The notes below the pieces were generated by a model that was not told the DNA's origin, made no database searches, and saw only the letters and a list, made by a program, of their open reading frames with translations. Of a DNA stretch of 64,000 nt, positions 1 to 13,400 are shown piece by piece; position 1 is the first letter of the stretch; each line of letters begins with the position of its first letter. Both the position numbers and the translations under genes were made by a program. The stretch is from Helicobacter winghamensis ATCC BAA-430 (GTDB taxonomy: Bacteria > Campylobacterota > Campylobacteria > Campylobacterales > Helicobacteraceae): contig NZ_CP063533.1 in assembly GCF_028751035.1 (NCBI RefSeq), positions 1 to 64,000 of the forward strand, read 5' to 3'.

Positions 1-1293
1 TTGCATTTAGTCCTTTTACAACTAAAAAATGAGCTTACGCCCTTTGAATTTGATAATTATATCAGTCAATTATCCTACAATGAAAAATATTCCCGCGATG
101 ATAGAGTTGTCTTAAACGCACCAAATGTTTTTGTAGCAAGTTGGGTAAAAACCAAGTATTCTAATAAAATTGCACATCTCTTTGAAATCCATAGTGGTTT
201 CAAACCAGAAATTATCGTTGAAGTGTTAAATCCTAATAAAAAGAAAGATAATAAAGCTAATATCCGCAAACAAAACACTGCATCAAATCTCAATCCTTCT
301 TTTACTTTTACATCCTTTATCGTTGGAAACTCTAACACTTTTGCCTTTAATGTCGCAAAAGCTGTGGCACAAAACCAAAGCACAAGTTATAATCCTCTTG
401 TAATTTATGGAAATACAGGGCTTGGCAAAACACATTTACTAAACGCTATTGGAAATGCAAATATTATTGTAGGAAAAAATGTAATCTACACTACAAGTGA
501 GCAATTTTTAAATGATTTTCTACTTCATATTCGCAATAATACTATGGATAGATTCCGCGAAAAATACAGAGCTTGTGATTATTTACTAATTGATGATATC
601 CAATTCTTAAGTGGAAAAGATCAAATCCAAGAAGAATTTTTTCATACTTTCAATGAGCTTAAAGAAAATCATAAACAAATCGTGCTAACTTCAGATCGCC
701 CTCCAAAAGATATGAATGGTTTAGAAGAACGATTAAAAACGCGTTTTACTTCAGGATTACTTGCAGATATCCAACCTCCAGAGCTTGAAACAAAAATTAA
801 TATTATCCGCGCTAAATGTGAATTAGATGGAATCCATTTAAGTGATTCCATTATTAATTTTATCGCCGCAAATATTAATGACAATATCCGTGAAATTGAA
901 GGTGTTTTAGTTAAACTCAACTTCTCAATGAATGTTACAAATATCCAAGAAATTAGCCTTGATTTTGTTAAAGATATTTTAAAAGAATATATAAAAGAAT
1001 CTAAAGAAAACATAGATATGGAAACCATCATTGAAACAGTTGCAAAATATTACAATCTTAAACCTTCTGATATTAAGAGTAAAAGTCGTTCAAAAAATAT
1101 CGTAACAGCGCGTAAAATTGTAATTTATCTAGCACGCACACTTACACCAAATTCTATGCCCTATCTTGCAAACTATTTCGGAATGAAAGACCACAGCACC
1201 GTAAGTAAGGCAATGAAAAGTATCCAAAATGAAATCAACGAAAACCAAAATTTCAAAACCATTATAGAAGAAATTAAAAATAAGATAAAATAG
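1..1293 (+). CDS. dnaA: Chromosomal replication initiator DnaA
   Basis: AAA+ ATPase that binds oriC and opens it for replisome loading. The N-terminal helicase-interaction domain is short. Walker A GNTGLGKTH lies at residues 137-145, Walker B LLIDD near 195, and the C-terminal DNA-binding helix-turn-helix with the DnaA signature (GMKDHSTVSKAMKSI) near 393-407. The length of 430 aa is close to the 440-457 aa of Campylobacter and H. pylori DnaA. Translation begins with a TTG at base 1, so the true start is either this TTG or just outside the window. The alignable N-terminus suggests that at most a few residues are missing. dnaN and gyrB follow. Confidence 0.97.
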   Translation: MHLVLLQLKNELTPFEFDNYISQLSYNEKYSRDDRVVLNAPNVFVASWVKTKYSNKIAHLFEIHSGFKPEIIVEVLNPNKKKDNKANIRKQNTASNLNPSFTFTSFIVGNSNTFAFNVAKAVAQNQSTSYNPLVIYGNTGLGKTHLLNAIGNANIIVGKNVIYTTSEQFLNDFLLHIRNNTMDRFREKYRACDYLLIDDIQFLSGKDQIQEEFFHTFNELKENHKQIVLTSDRPPKDMNGLEERLKTRFTSGLLADIQPPELETKINIIRAKCELDGIHLSDSIINFIAANINDNIREIEGVLVKLNFSMNVTNIQEISLDFVKDILKEYIKESKENIDMETIIETVAKYYNLKPSDIKSKSRSKNIVTARKIVIYLARTLTPNSMPYLANYFGMKDHSTVSKAMKSIQNEINENQNFKTIIEEIKNKIK

Positions 1294-1467
1294 CAATTTT
1301 TAAACACTATACAAACAAACTTTTGCTAAAATTGTGCCTTAATGTGAAATTCTAAACAACATTTAAACTAATTGAAAAAACCTATTTTAGAGGCTTGTAG
1401 AAGTTATTCAACAATTCAACCGCTCTACTAATACTTCTAAAATTTAATAAAGATTAAGGAGCTTTAT
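1294..1467. promoter_or_regulatory. dnaA-dnaN intergenic region, candidate secondary oriC / dnaN promoter
   Basis: AT-rich spacer of 174 bases. A pair of related words, TTATTCAAC and AATTCAACC, sits at about 1398-1414, and TGTGAAATT near 1343-1351. These resemble DnaA boxes (TTATCCACA; Helicobacter-type boxes end in TTCACA) but each has two or three mismatches. Campylobacterota may carry DnaA boxes on both sides of dnaA. The upstream side is outside this window, so an origin role is only possible here. The end of the spacer holds the dnaN ribosome-binding site (AAGGAG). Confidence 0.3.
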
Positions 1468-4856
<3,389 letters not shown>

Positions 4857-4865
4857 GATATTTTA

Positions 4866-5513
4866 ATGTATATTTTAGGTGGAATTATTGACTTTTTTAC
4901 AAGTTTAAATGGAATCTTCTATACCCTTGCTTATTTAGTAGGTGGAATCCCTTTTGGGCTATTATATGGGAAGCTCTTAGGTGGTGTAGATATTAGAGAA
5001 GTAGGCAGTGGAAGTATAGGAGCTACAAATGTTTTGCGCGCATTAAAACAAAGCAATCCAAAGCTTGCTAAAAAAGTTGCAATTCTTACAATGCTAAGCG
5101 ATGCATTAAAAGGTATGGTGGTTATTGCCATTGCAAAACTTGCAGGTTTAGACTATGAAGCACAATGGATGCTTGCATTTTTAGCTGTCCTTGGGCATTG
5201 CTTTAGCCCATTTCTAAAGTTTGAAGGGGGTAAAGGTGTGGCAACAACGGTTGGTGTGATTGCTGTATTTTTACCAATTGAAGCAATTTTAGGATTAATT
5301 GTTTGGTTTTTAGTAGGGAAGTTTTTAAAAATCTCTTCCCTTGCTTCTTTGTTGGGATTGCTTATTGGAATTAGTTCAAGCTTTATCATTCACCCAGAGG
5401 TTCCATATATTAGCACACATACGCCTTTGATTTTAATTTCTATAATTGTGATTTACAAGCATATTCCAAATATTGTGCGTTTAATTCAAAATAAAGAGCA
5501 AAAAATTATTTAA
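4866..5513 (+). CDS. plsY: Acyl-phosphate:glycerol-3-phosphate acyltransferase PlsY
   Basis: Integral membrane enzyme that transfers an acyl group from acyl-phosphate to glycerol-3-phosphate, the first step of phospholipid synthesis. All three PlsY motifs are visible: GSGSIGATNVLR, a central GHCFSPFLKFEGGKGVATT, and a C-terminal YKHIPNI. About five to six hydrophobic segments span its 215 aa. It lies 9 bases after gyrB and is likely cotranscribed with it. Confidence 0.95.
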   Translation: MYILGGIIDFFTSLNGIFYTLAYLVGGIPFGLLYGKLLGGVDIREVGSGSIGATNVLRALKQSNPKLAKKVAILTMLSDALKGMVVIAIAKLAGLDYEAQWMLAFLAVLGHCFSPFLKFEGGKGVATTVGVIAVFLPIEAILGLIVWFLVGKFLKISSLASLLGLLIGISSSFIIHPEVPYISTHTPLILISIIVIYKHIPNIVRLIQNKEQKII

Positions 5514-5583
5514 TCCTATTAAAGCTTCTTTACTTTTGAGTAATTTTTGTCGCCCTTTCTTACTTCCTTGTTTCTTTTTGTGA

Positions 5584-5589
5584 TAAAAT
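5584..5589 (+). promoter_or_regulatory. Probable -10 box upstream of dcuB
   Basis: TAAAAT within TGATAAAATCA, 33 bases before the dcuB ATG and preceded by T-rich sequence, as in sigma-80 promoters of Campylobacterota, which lack a clear -35. Inferred from sequence only. Confidence 0.4.
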
Positions 5590-5621
5590 CACATTCTAAA
5601 TTTTCAAAAGGAGTTTCACAC

Positions 5622-7007
5622 ATGGATTTTTTAGTAAATCTTAGTGAAGGGTGGCAATTTACCATTCAACTAATTGTTGTTTTGATTTGTCTTTTTTATG
5701 GGGCGAAAAAGGGCGGAATTGCCTTAGGATTATTAGGTGGAATCGGACTTTTAGTCTTAGCATTTGGATTTAATGTTGCACCGGGTAAGCCGGCTGTTTC
5801 TGTTATGCTTACGATTTTGGCAGTAGTTGTTGCAAGTGCGACATTACAAGCAAGCGGTGGTTTAGATGTAATGCTACAAATTGCAGAAAAAATCTTGCGT
5901 AGAAACCCTAGATTTTTGACTATTTTAGCACCATTTGTTACTTGCTTTCTTACAATTTTATGTGGAACAGGGCATGTTGTTTATACAATGATGCCAATTA
6001 TCTATGATATTGCAATTAAAAATGGAATTCGTCCAGAACGCCCAATGGCAGCTTCTTCTATTTCATCACAAATGGGGATTATCGCAAGCCCGGTGTCTGT
6101 TGCTGTGGTTTCACTCACCGCATTTTTGCTAAATGCGACAAGTCCATTAGCAGGATTTGATGGTTATGTGGATTTGCTTGCAATTACGATTCCATCTACA
6201 TTATGTGGTGTTTTGATGGTTGGAATTTTTTCTTGGTTTAGGGGCAAAGATTTAGATAAAGATGAAGTTTTTCAAGAAAAATTAAAAGATCCAGAGTTTA
6301 AAAAATATGTCTATGGAGATGCAAAAACACTTTTAGGTGTTAAACTTCCTTTTAAAGATTGGCTTGCGATGTGGATTTTCTTAGGTGCAATTGCTATTGT
6401 TGCTATTCTTGGTGCTTTCCCAGAGCTTCGCCCAGCTTTTGAAGTAAAAGGCGCATTAAAGCCTATGAGTATGGTTGATACTATTCAAATGTTTATGCTT
6501 TTAGCGGGAGCGGCGTTGTTAATTTTTACAGATGTCGATGCAGGTAAAATTGGTAAAAATGAGATTTTCCGTTCTGGTATGATTGCGCTTGTTGCGGTGT
6601 TTGGAATCTCTTGGATGGCAGATACAATGTTTGCTGTGCATACGCCGATGATGAAAACAGCACTTGGTAGCGTGGTGCAAGAACATCCTTGGACTTATGC
6701 GATTATGCTTTTATTAATTTCTAAATTTGTTAATTCTCAAGCAGCAGCAATTGCAGCATTTGTGCCATTAGCATTAGGAATTGGTGTGCATCCAGCAATT
6801 ATTGTAGCCTTTGCACCAGCTTGCTATGGATATTATATTTTACCAACCTATCCAAGTGACTTAGCAACAATTCAGTTTGACCGCTCAGGCACAACACATA
6901 TTGGAAAATTTGTTATTAATCATAGCTTTATTTTGCCCGGATTAATTGGGGTTTTCTCATCTTGTGTGTTTGGTTATATCTTTGCAACATTTGCGGGGTA
7001 TTTGTAA
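5622..7007 (+). CDS. dcuB: Anaerobic C4-dicarboxylate transporter, DcuB type
   Basis: Inner-membrane antiporter exchanging fumarate, aspartate or malate for succinate during fumarate respiration. The segment from [20 protein letters not shown] to the C-terminal [22 protein letters not shown] follows E. coli DcuB very closely, more closely than DcuA. Multiple membrane segments fill the 461 aa. The open frame extends 25 codons further upstream, but this ATG has a good AAAAGGAG site 8 bases before it and fits the family N-terminus. It is a single gene with its own promoter and a strong terminator. Confidence 0.93.
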   Translation: MDFLVNLSEGWQFTIQLIVVLICLFYGAKKGGIALGLLGGIGLLVLAFGFNVAPGKPAVSVMLTILAVVVASATLQASGGLDVMLQIAEKILRRNPRFLTILAPFVTCFLTILCGTGHVVYTMMPIIYDIAIKNGIRPERPMAASSISSQMGIIASPVSVAVVSLTAFLLNATSPLAGFDGYVDLLAITIPSTLCGVLMVGIFSWFRGKDLDKDEVFQEKLKDPEFKKYVYGDAKTLLGVKLPFKDWLAMWIFLGAIAIVAILGAFPELRPAFEVKGALKPMSMVDTIQMFMLLAGAALLIFTDVDAGKIGKNEIFRSGMIALVAVFGISWMADTMFAVHTPMMKTALGSVVQEHPWTYAIMLLLISKFVNSQAAAIAAFVPLALGIGVHPAIIVAFAPACYGYYILPTYPSDLATIQFDRSGTTHIGKFVINHSFILPGLIGVFSSCVFGYIFATFAGYL

Positions 7008-7012
7008 AATTA

Positions 7013-7044
7013 AAAGTTGGAATCTAATTTAAGATTCCAACTTT
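7013..7044. terminator. Terminator made of inverted TGGAATC words
   Basis: Perfect 13-bp stem AAAGTTGGAATCT / AGATTCCAACTTT with a 6-base loop, just after the dcuB stop. Each arm carries one copy of the over-represented word TGGAATC. The same arms recur at 62684-62716 and, imperfectly, at 10103-10131. Confidence 0.75.
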
Positions 7045-7098
7045 AAGCAGTTTCTTTTACTTCACATTATACACTTCCACATAAAATTACAAGGCAAA

Positions 7099-7311
7099 AT
7101 GATGTGGATTAAAACAACTCTTTTTTCTCTTTTTGTTGCGCTTAGTTTTAGTGGTTGTTTTTATCAAAACTCTTGTGGAATTTCAAATTCTTATTGGGAT
7201 GAGAAAAGTTATTATTATGATGCAGAGGGCAGATACCACGAAGTCTGCCCAGATAATATCATTTACAAAGATAAAGTTTTAAAAGAACAAGAGCAAGAAG
7301 AAGTTTGGTGA
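7099..7311 (+). CDS. Small hypothetical lipoprotein
   Basis: Protein of 70 aa with a hydrophobic leader and a lipobox (LSFSGC, acylated Cys about residue 20), so it should be secreted and lipid-anchored. The mature part is tyrosine- and acid-rich (SYWDEKSYYYDAEGRY) with a further Cys pair that might be disulfide-linked. The TGA stop overlaps the ATG of cmoB by one base, implying coupled translation. I do not recognise the family. The start may be the first or second of two adjacent ATG codons. Confidence 0.7.
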   Translation: MMWIKTTLFSLFVALSFSGCFYQNSCGISNSYWDEKSYYYDAEGRYHEVCPDNIIYKDKVLKEQEQEEVW

Positions 7312-8231
7312 TGCAGACTTTAGAGCAAGTAAGGATTGCACGCAATCGCGTATTGAGTTTCAAGCACATTTTGCCCTTACAAGAGAAGTTAGAATTACTA
7401 AATACTATTCCAAAGTCAGAATTATCAGATGTTAAGATTTTTTATAAAGATAGCATTTGTATTGAGATTCCACATATTAGCGTGCAATCTTTTAATTTAG
7501 TTTGTGAAGTGGCTAGAGCATTGATTCCTTGGCGCAAAGGTCCTTTTAAAATAAATGATTTAGAAATTCTTAGTGAGTGGGATAGTGCGATAAAGTATAA
7601 TTTGCTAGAGTCTCACTTGGATTTAAAAGACAAAATTATCGGCGATATAGGCTGTAACAATGGTTATTATATGTTTAGAATGCTAGCGCAAAACCCTAAG
7701 CAAATTTTAGGTTTTGATCCTATGCCTTTATGTTTTTTGCAATACAAGTTTTTGCAGTTTTTTGCTAAGGAAGCGCGTTTAAACTTTGAGCTTTTAGGGA
7801 TTGAAGAGTTAGGATTTTTTACAAATTCCTTTGATATAATGCTTTGTCTTGGTGTGTTATACCACAGAAAAAGCCCACTAGATTCCATAAAGTTGGTGTT
7901 TAATTCTCTTAAAAAAGGCGGTGAAGCGGTGTTTGATAGCTTAATTATTGATGGGGAAGGAGAAATTGCTCTTTGTCCAAAAGAGCGTTATGCAAAAATG
8001 CCAAATGTTTATTTTATTCCGACACTAAACACTTTTAGAAATTGGTTAGAATCTTGTGGATTTAAGGAAGTTCTGCATATTGCAACTCTAAAAACTGCTT
8101 TTGATGAGCAAAGGAAAACAGAATGGAGTAACGGAGAATCCCTAGAAGATTTTTTAGATTCCACAGGAGAGAGAACCATTGAAGGTTATCCTGCCCCTAA
8201 AAGAGCGTATTTAAAGGCTAAAAAAGTTTAG
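7311..8231 (+). CDS. cmoB: tRNA U34 carboxymethyltransferase CmoB
   Basis: Uses carboxy-S-adenosylmethionine to convert 5-hydroxyuridine at the tRNA wobble position to 5-oxyacetyluridine. Diagnostic blocks shared with E. coli CmoB are WRKGPF, a SAM-fold loop GDIGCNNGYYMFRM (about residues 109-122), GVLYHRKSPL, NVYFIP, EQRKTEW and the end EGYPAPKRAYL. The 306 aa are near family length. I chose the ATG that overlaps the lipoprotein stop; upstream in-frame TTG/GTG codons add only two residues. No cmoA is in the window. The gene converges with argB. Confidence 0.92.
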   Translation: MQTLEQVRIARNRVLSFKHILPLQEKLELLNTIPKSELSDVKIFYKDSICIEIPHISVQSFNLVCEVARALIPWRKGPFKINDLEILSEWDSAIKYNLLESHLDLKDKIIGDIGCNNGYYMFRMLAQNPKQILGFDPMPLCFLQYKFLQFFAKEARLNFELLGIEELGFFTNSFDIMLCLGVLYHRKSPLDSIKLVFNSLKKGGEAVFDSLIIDGEGEIALCPKERYAKMPNVYFIPTLNTFRNWLESCGFKEVLHIATLKTAFDEQRKTEWSNGESLEDFLDSTGERTIEGYPAPKRAYLKAKKV

Positions 8232-8233
8232 CT

Positions 8234-9088
8234 CTATTCTGCCATAAATTCTGTGCCAATCCCCGCACTTGTAAAAAGCTCTAAAAGCAAGGAATGTGGA
8301 ATCCTACCATCAATAATATGCGCCTTTTCTACTCCATTTTTAACACAATCTAAGCACGCTTCAACCTTTGGAATCATACCACCATTAATTGTTCCATTTG
8401 CATAAAGTTCTTGTGTTTGGGAGATATTTAGCGATTCTATAATCTCCCCATTTTTATCTAGCACGCCCTTAGTGTCTGTTAGGAAAATCGCCCTTTTTGC
8501 GCCTGTTGCGATTGCAATGGCACTTGCAGCAGAGTCTGCATTTATGTTAAATCCGGGGTGTCCTGCCTCATCACCACAAGCAATAGGTGCGATAACAGGC
8601 ACTAGATTTTGTTCTAAAAGATTATTGATAACTTTACCATTTGTTTGGATAATCTCACCAGTGTAGCCGTATTTGCCACTATCTTTTGGGATTGCTTGAA
8701 ACAACGAAGCGTCTTTGCCGCTAATACCTAGGGCATTAACGCCGTGAAAGTTTAAAAAGGCTGTGATTTCTTTATTAATTTCGCCACTTAATACCATTTC
8801 AACGATTTTTAGCGCGTCAATACTTGTTACACGCAGTCCATTGACAAACTCACTTTGAATTTTTAACGCATCAAGGAGTTCATTAATGCGCTTGCCGCCG
8901 CCGTGAATGATGATTGGCTTAATCCCTAGCATATAAAGCATTACAATATCAATGGCAAATTGCTCCTTTAACTCAGGGTTAATTTGCGCCGCACCGCCGT
9001 ATTTAATCACGATTTTAGAACCGCGAAAAAAACGGATATAGGGAAGAGAATCTAAAAGGATTGAAACGATTTTAGAATGGTTATGCAT
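8234..9088 (-). CDS. argB: Acetylglutamate kinase
   Basis: Second step of arginine synthesis: phosphorylates N-acetylglutamate. Amino-acid kinase fold with the glycine-rich substrate loops VIKYGGAAQ and IIHGGGKRINELL, NINADSAASAIA, and LTDTKGVLDKNGE near the ATP site. The 284 aa fit the family. The frame is open 45 codons further upstream into the neighbouring promoter, but this ATG has an AAAAGAGG site and matches the family N-terminus. It is divergent from the dehydrogenase at 9142; argG lies separately at 25.2 kb. Confidence 0.95.
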   Translation of the reverse strand: MHNHSKIVSILLDSLPYIRFFRGSKIVIKYGGAAQINPELKEQFAIDIVMLYMLGIKPIIIHGGGKRINELLDALKIQSEFVNGLRVTSIDALKIVEMVLSGEINKEITAFLNFHGVNALGISGKDASLFQAIPKDSGKYGYTGEIIQTNGKVINNLLEQNLVPVIAPIACGDEAGHPGFNINADSAASAIAIATGAKRAIFLTDTKGVLDKNGEIIESLNISQTQELYANGTINGGMIPKVEACLDCVKNGVEKAHIIDGRIPHSLLLELFTSAGIGTEFMAE

Positions 9089-9141
9089 TTTACCTCTTTT
9101 GTGATAGAATGTAAAATTATAACTAAAAACAAGGCTCATCA

Positions 9142-10101
9142 ATGCAAGAAAAAAATTTAAGAATCGTATTTTTAGATGCTTTAACGCTAGGACAAAACTC
9201 TTTAAAAGAGCAATTAATAGCAATTAATCCACATTTTAACTACAAAGAATATCCTATAACAATGCCAAATGAAGTGTTAGAACGATGTTTAGGAGCAGAG
9301 ATTATTCTAACAAACAAAGTTGTATTAGATCGCACACTTTTAACAGCGTTAAAAGATACATTAAAACTTGTATGTATCACAGCAACAGGAATGAATAATA
9401 TAGACTTAGAGGCTGCTAGTGAGTTTGGAATCGTAGTTAAAAATGTAGCAGGATATTCCACACAAAGCGTGGCGCAACACACGCTAATGCTAGTCTTAGC
9501 CTTAAGTGGCAAGTTATCTTTTTATGATTCTTATTGTAAAAGTGGAGAATATGCAAGAAATCCTTTATTTACAAATCTTGTGTATCCTTTGCGATTAATT
9601 GCAGGAAAAAAATGGGGAATCATCGGCTTAGGAAGTATAGGGGAGCGTGTAGCAGAGCTTGCAAGTGCATTTGGGGCAGAAGTTAGTTATTATTCTACAA
9701 GTGGTAAAAATAACAGCGCGAAATATCCTAAAAATAATTTGGAATCGCTTTTAAAGGAGTCGCAAATTATCTCTATCCACGCTCCACTAAATTCTAACAC
9801 GCAAAATTTATTAAACGCTAGCAATTTAGGGCTTTTACAAAATAGTGCGATTTTGATTAATGTTGGTAGAGGTGGAATCGTAAATGAAGAAGATTTAGCA
9901 AAAGAGCTAAAAAAACGCGAAATTTACGCAGGCTTTGATGTATTCGCTAAAGAGCCTATGGAGCAAAATCACCCCTTGCTTGATAAAGAGTTTTCAAACA
10001 AACTTGTGCTAACACCGCATAATGCGTGGGGTTATGAAGAAAGTAAAGAGATTTTAATAGATGGAATTTTAAAAAATATTGTGGAGTTTATGCACTCTTA
10101 A
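9142..10101 (+). CDS. D-2-hydroxyacid dehydrogenase (glycerate/hydroxypyruvate type)
   Basis: NAD(P)-dependent reductase of 2-keto acids to D-2-hydroxyacids. Rossmann motif GIIGLGSIGERVAE starts near residue 160; the catalytic segments NVGRGGIVNEEDL (Arg) and LTPHNAWGY (His near 293) are present. The 319 aa match the two-domain family, and the early ITATGMNNID segment is typical of glycerate dehydrogenase-like members (H. pylori HP0096 family). The exact substrate cannot be read from sequence. It is followed by a TGGAATC-type hairpin. Confidence 0.88.
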   Translation: MQEKNLRIVFLDALTLGQNSLKEQLIAINPHFNYKEYPITMPNEVLERCLGAEIILTNKVVLDRTLLTALKDTLKLVCITATGMNNIDLEAASEFGIVVKNVAGYSTQSVAQHTLMLVLALSGKLSFYDSYCKSGEYARNPLFTNLVYPLRLIAGKKWGIIGLGSIGERVAELASAFGAEVSYYSTSGKNNSAKYPKNNLESLLKESQIISIHAPLNSNTQNLLNASNLGLLQNSAILINVGRGGIVNEEDLAKELKKREIYAGFDVFAKEPMEQNHPLLDKEFSNKLVLTPHNAWGYEESKEILIDGILKNIVEFMHS

Positions 10102-10102
10102 A

Positions 10103-10131
10103 AAGTTGGAATCCTTTTTTAGATTCCACTT
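10103..10131. terminator. Imperfect TGGAATC-type terminator hairpin
   Basis: AAG-T-TGGAATC pairs with GATTCCA-CTT across an 8-base loop containing a T run, with one bulged T. It ends the dehydrogenase gene and separates it from the autotransporter control region. Confidence 0.55.
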
Positions 10132-10438
10132 CATTAAATTTTTAACTTTTCATAAACAAACACAAAAACTTCTTAGAAATTTAAAAATTCTTCTAATTTT
10201 TCTCTAATTCGTTACTAAATGTAACTTTAAAAAATAAAATTTTTATAAATTTAAGATTTAATATAAATATTAATAAATCCCTATAATATGCAATTAATTT
10301 TTATATTTTTCTTTGTATTATAAAAATGATTTTTATTTCATTAAAAAAATAGTAACAATGTTACTTTTATTTTTAAATGATTTATTATATAATGCTTAAT
10401 TTCCAATATTAAAATTAACATTAAAAAAAGGAGAAAAT
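10132..10438 (+). promoter_or_regulatory. AT-rich promoter region of the autotransporter with paired inverted repeats
   Basis: No gene is visible in this stretch. A TATAAT box at 10388-10393 lies 45 bases before the ATG. Immediately upstream, AGTAAC-AAT-GTTACT (10351-10365) is a perfect inverted repeat. A related palindrome, GTTAC-TAAAT-GTAAC, lies at about 10210-10224. TGTTACT resembles the TGTT(T/A)C(T/A) box I recall for the Helicobacter orphan regulator HP1021, so an operator overlapping the promoter is plausible. An AAAAAAGGAG ribosome-binding site ends the region. Confidence 0.55.
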
Positions 10439-13400
10439 ATGGAAAAATCATTAGACAATCATTCTAATATTCCTGCGGGGGGGGGGGCATTTAAGAGACA
10501 TTTATTAGCCCCATTTACTAGCAAGGCAATTTATTATAGTGTTCTTGCAACTTCACTTTCTACTTTTATTTTTCACTCATCAGCTTATGCAAATGGATTT
10601 GGAATTAATGAAAAATTTAGTCTTGATAAAATTAATGCGTATCAGGATATAAGCAAGACTATGGTTAATGAAACTGGAAAACAAAATGCAGCGGATGCAA
10701 CTAAAAAAGGGGAAGATGGCACCGATGGTGTTGGGCATATTAGCGAGGTTGAATTAATAAAATTGAGAAATAGACATTATATAAGTGGTTCTACAGACGA
10801 TAAGACAAAAGACCCATATGTATATAAAGAAATTTATAAAGGTAATAAATTCTTAAAATATTTTACAGTAAAGCATAGACCTGAATTTGGGCAACAGCAG
10901 TATGATCATGTTTATGACGATGGAGTTATAAGGCTTGAAGGTGATACAGCAATTAAAAATGGTGGAAAATGGAATTCAAATTTTGATTATGCAGATAATG
11001 ATCATGCGAGCTTAGATATTGACAAACGCATTGAAGGAAAACCTGGCAATTATGGAAAAAATGGCAACTCGGGTAGTTCTGGAGAAAATGGGGAGACAAT
11101 TGTAGAAGAAAAACATATTAAACTCACTGGAATGGATGTAATTAATAGTGCTGGGCAGATGATTGCACTTAACCTTACGGGTGGTAATGGAGCCAAAGGA
11201 GGGAATGGAACAGAAGGAGGCAAAGGCGGAGATGGTGGAAATGCTATTAATAAAGTTGATAGCAATAAATATAATCCAAAAAAAGGAGTATCACAAGGTG
11301 GTTTTGGTGGAGATGCTGGTAGGGGTGGCAAAGGCGGACAAGCTGGTAAAGGTGGAGCAGGGGGAAATGCAGAATTAATCTTTGCTGATTTTAGTAAAAA
11401 TACAAATAAAGATAAAGTTGTAAATATTAATATAGATTCCATTACTCTTAAAGCTGAAGGTGGTGATGATGGAGAAATGGGGCAACATGGAGAGAGTGGA
11501 GAGAGTGGAGAGGAAGGTAAAGCAGGAAAGCAGAATGCGTGTCCTACGAGCAATCAAAATTGTTCATATAGTAACATGCCAGGTGATATTAACACAGAAG
11601 CGGGGCGTGTGCCAACTCCCCCCTCCAAGCCTGATGATGTAGAATCCAATCCCAACAAAGCCATCGCCAATGCTTTTGTATTAAATAATCTCACTGCTAA
11701 CATTGGTGCTTTAAATAACACTGGCACAATGAACATTAATACTTCTGCAACTAAAGCCAATGATTCTGAAAGCTTTGGGATTAAAGCAACAGGCTCTAAT
11801 ATTGTTTTAACTTCAAATGTTAGTGTTAATTCAACTGCTAAAAAATTCAATGACCCAAAAGATACAGGAGAATCAGAAGTTAATGATAAATCTGGAATCC
11901 TACTTGATAATTCCCATATTTCTTTTGCGCACACTAAAGATAATGATGGCTTTAAAACTTTAAAAACTTCTGCTTTAAATACCAAAGGAAACTCTAGCAT
12001 TACCTTTGCAGTAAGTGCAGATGGCATACAATCTGATAAGCTTGAAATGACTGCTAAAGATAAAATAACAATTGAAAATAATAATAAAATTGGAATCAAA
12101 GTAGATGAGAGTAAATATTTTAATCATCTAGCTAGTGGTGGAAATGCTATGCTCGGTGTGCAAAGTGAATTAATCACAGGTATCTCAAAAGCAGACTCTG
12201 AAAAATTCCAATTAGGAAAAGAACAGGGAGTTGCTGATACAACTTTAGCTAATGGAGCTGATGTAGAAGATCACGCTAGATATAAGTTTTCTCAAGAAAC
12301 TAAATTTGATAATGATAAAATCATCTATATAAGAGGCGATGCGATTAAATCTGAACAAGGAGCAGATAAAACAGGTGGTAAGTATGAGCTAGCTGATGGT
12401 AAAAGCTCCATTTTAGATTCTTTAGCAAGTAGTGGGAATCTAGGCTCTATCACTAATAAAAATCTAACTGCTTCTAATGGAGTTAATGCCACAGAAAATG
12501 GTGGAAATGCTTCTTTATTTGGTAAAGGTGGTGATGGGCAAAATGGTTCTAATGGTGAAAGTGTAGAAGCAAATGTGCTTAAAGAAAAAGCAAATGCTAC
12601 TCTATCAGGCACTACAACAATCACAGCTCTTGCTGGTAATGGTGGTAAGGGTGCTAATGGTGGTAAAGCAGATGGAATTGATCACGATTATGCTGAAAAA
12701 TATGGAATCTTTACAGGGACTGGTGGTAAAGGTGGTGATGGTGGAGATGCAACTCTAACAGGCTTTAAAGCAGATTCTAAAGTTGCTTTAAATAATGTCA
12801 ATCTAACACTTGAAGCAACTGCTGGTAAGGGTGCTAATGGTGGTAAAGCTGGAGAAACAATTAATGATAATGCTGATCAATACAAAGGCTTTGATTTAAC
12901 AGAAGAAACAAAGCAAGCAATTAAAGATGGCAAAATCAAACTAGAAGATTTACTTGCTAATGTTCAAAGTGGTGGAGATGGCTTAAATGGTAAAAATGGT
13001 AATGCTAAAGTTGTAGGAATTGATGGAGAAGCTTCTGAGATTTCTATTGATGGTCAAAGTTCTATTGTAGTAACAGCCAAAGCTAAAGCTTATGATAAAA
13101 ATGCAAATTTAGGAGTTAATAGATTCTTTAGAAGTGCTACTGCAAATACTGGTGGTGTTATGGTAAGTGCAGTAGGAATTGATGCAAGCGGTTCTACATT
13201 AGATATTAATGAGAAATTAAATGTAAGTGCAAATGCTTTTGTGGATAAAGATAAAGCTGATGATAAAGCTGTAGTTGATGCAGCCTATGCTTATTCTATT
13301 TATGCAGATGGTTCAACAATAAATGTTGGGGCTGATGTTACGCTAGATTCTAAAATAGGTATCACTACAAATGGCAATGCTACCAATATAGAAGAGCTTG

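Noticed and set aside
1294-1467. A firm oriC call between dnaA and dnaN
   Set aside because: The candidate DnaA boxes have two or more mismatches and no clear spacing or unwinding element; kept only as a low-confidence feature.
11050-11553. Long minus-strand proline-rich open frame
   Set aside because: It is the mirror of the GGxGGx glycine-rich repeats of the autotransporter; no ribosome-binding site or family resemblance.
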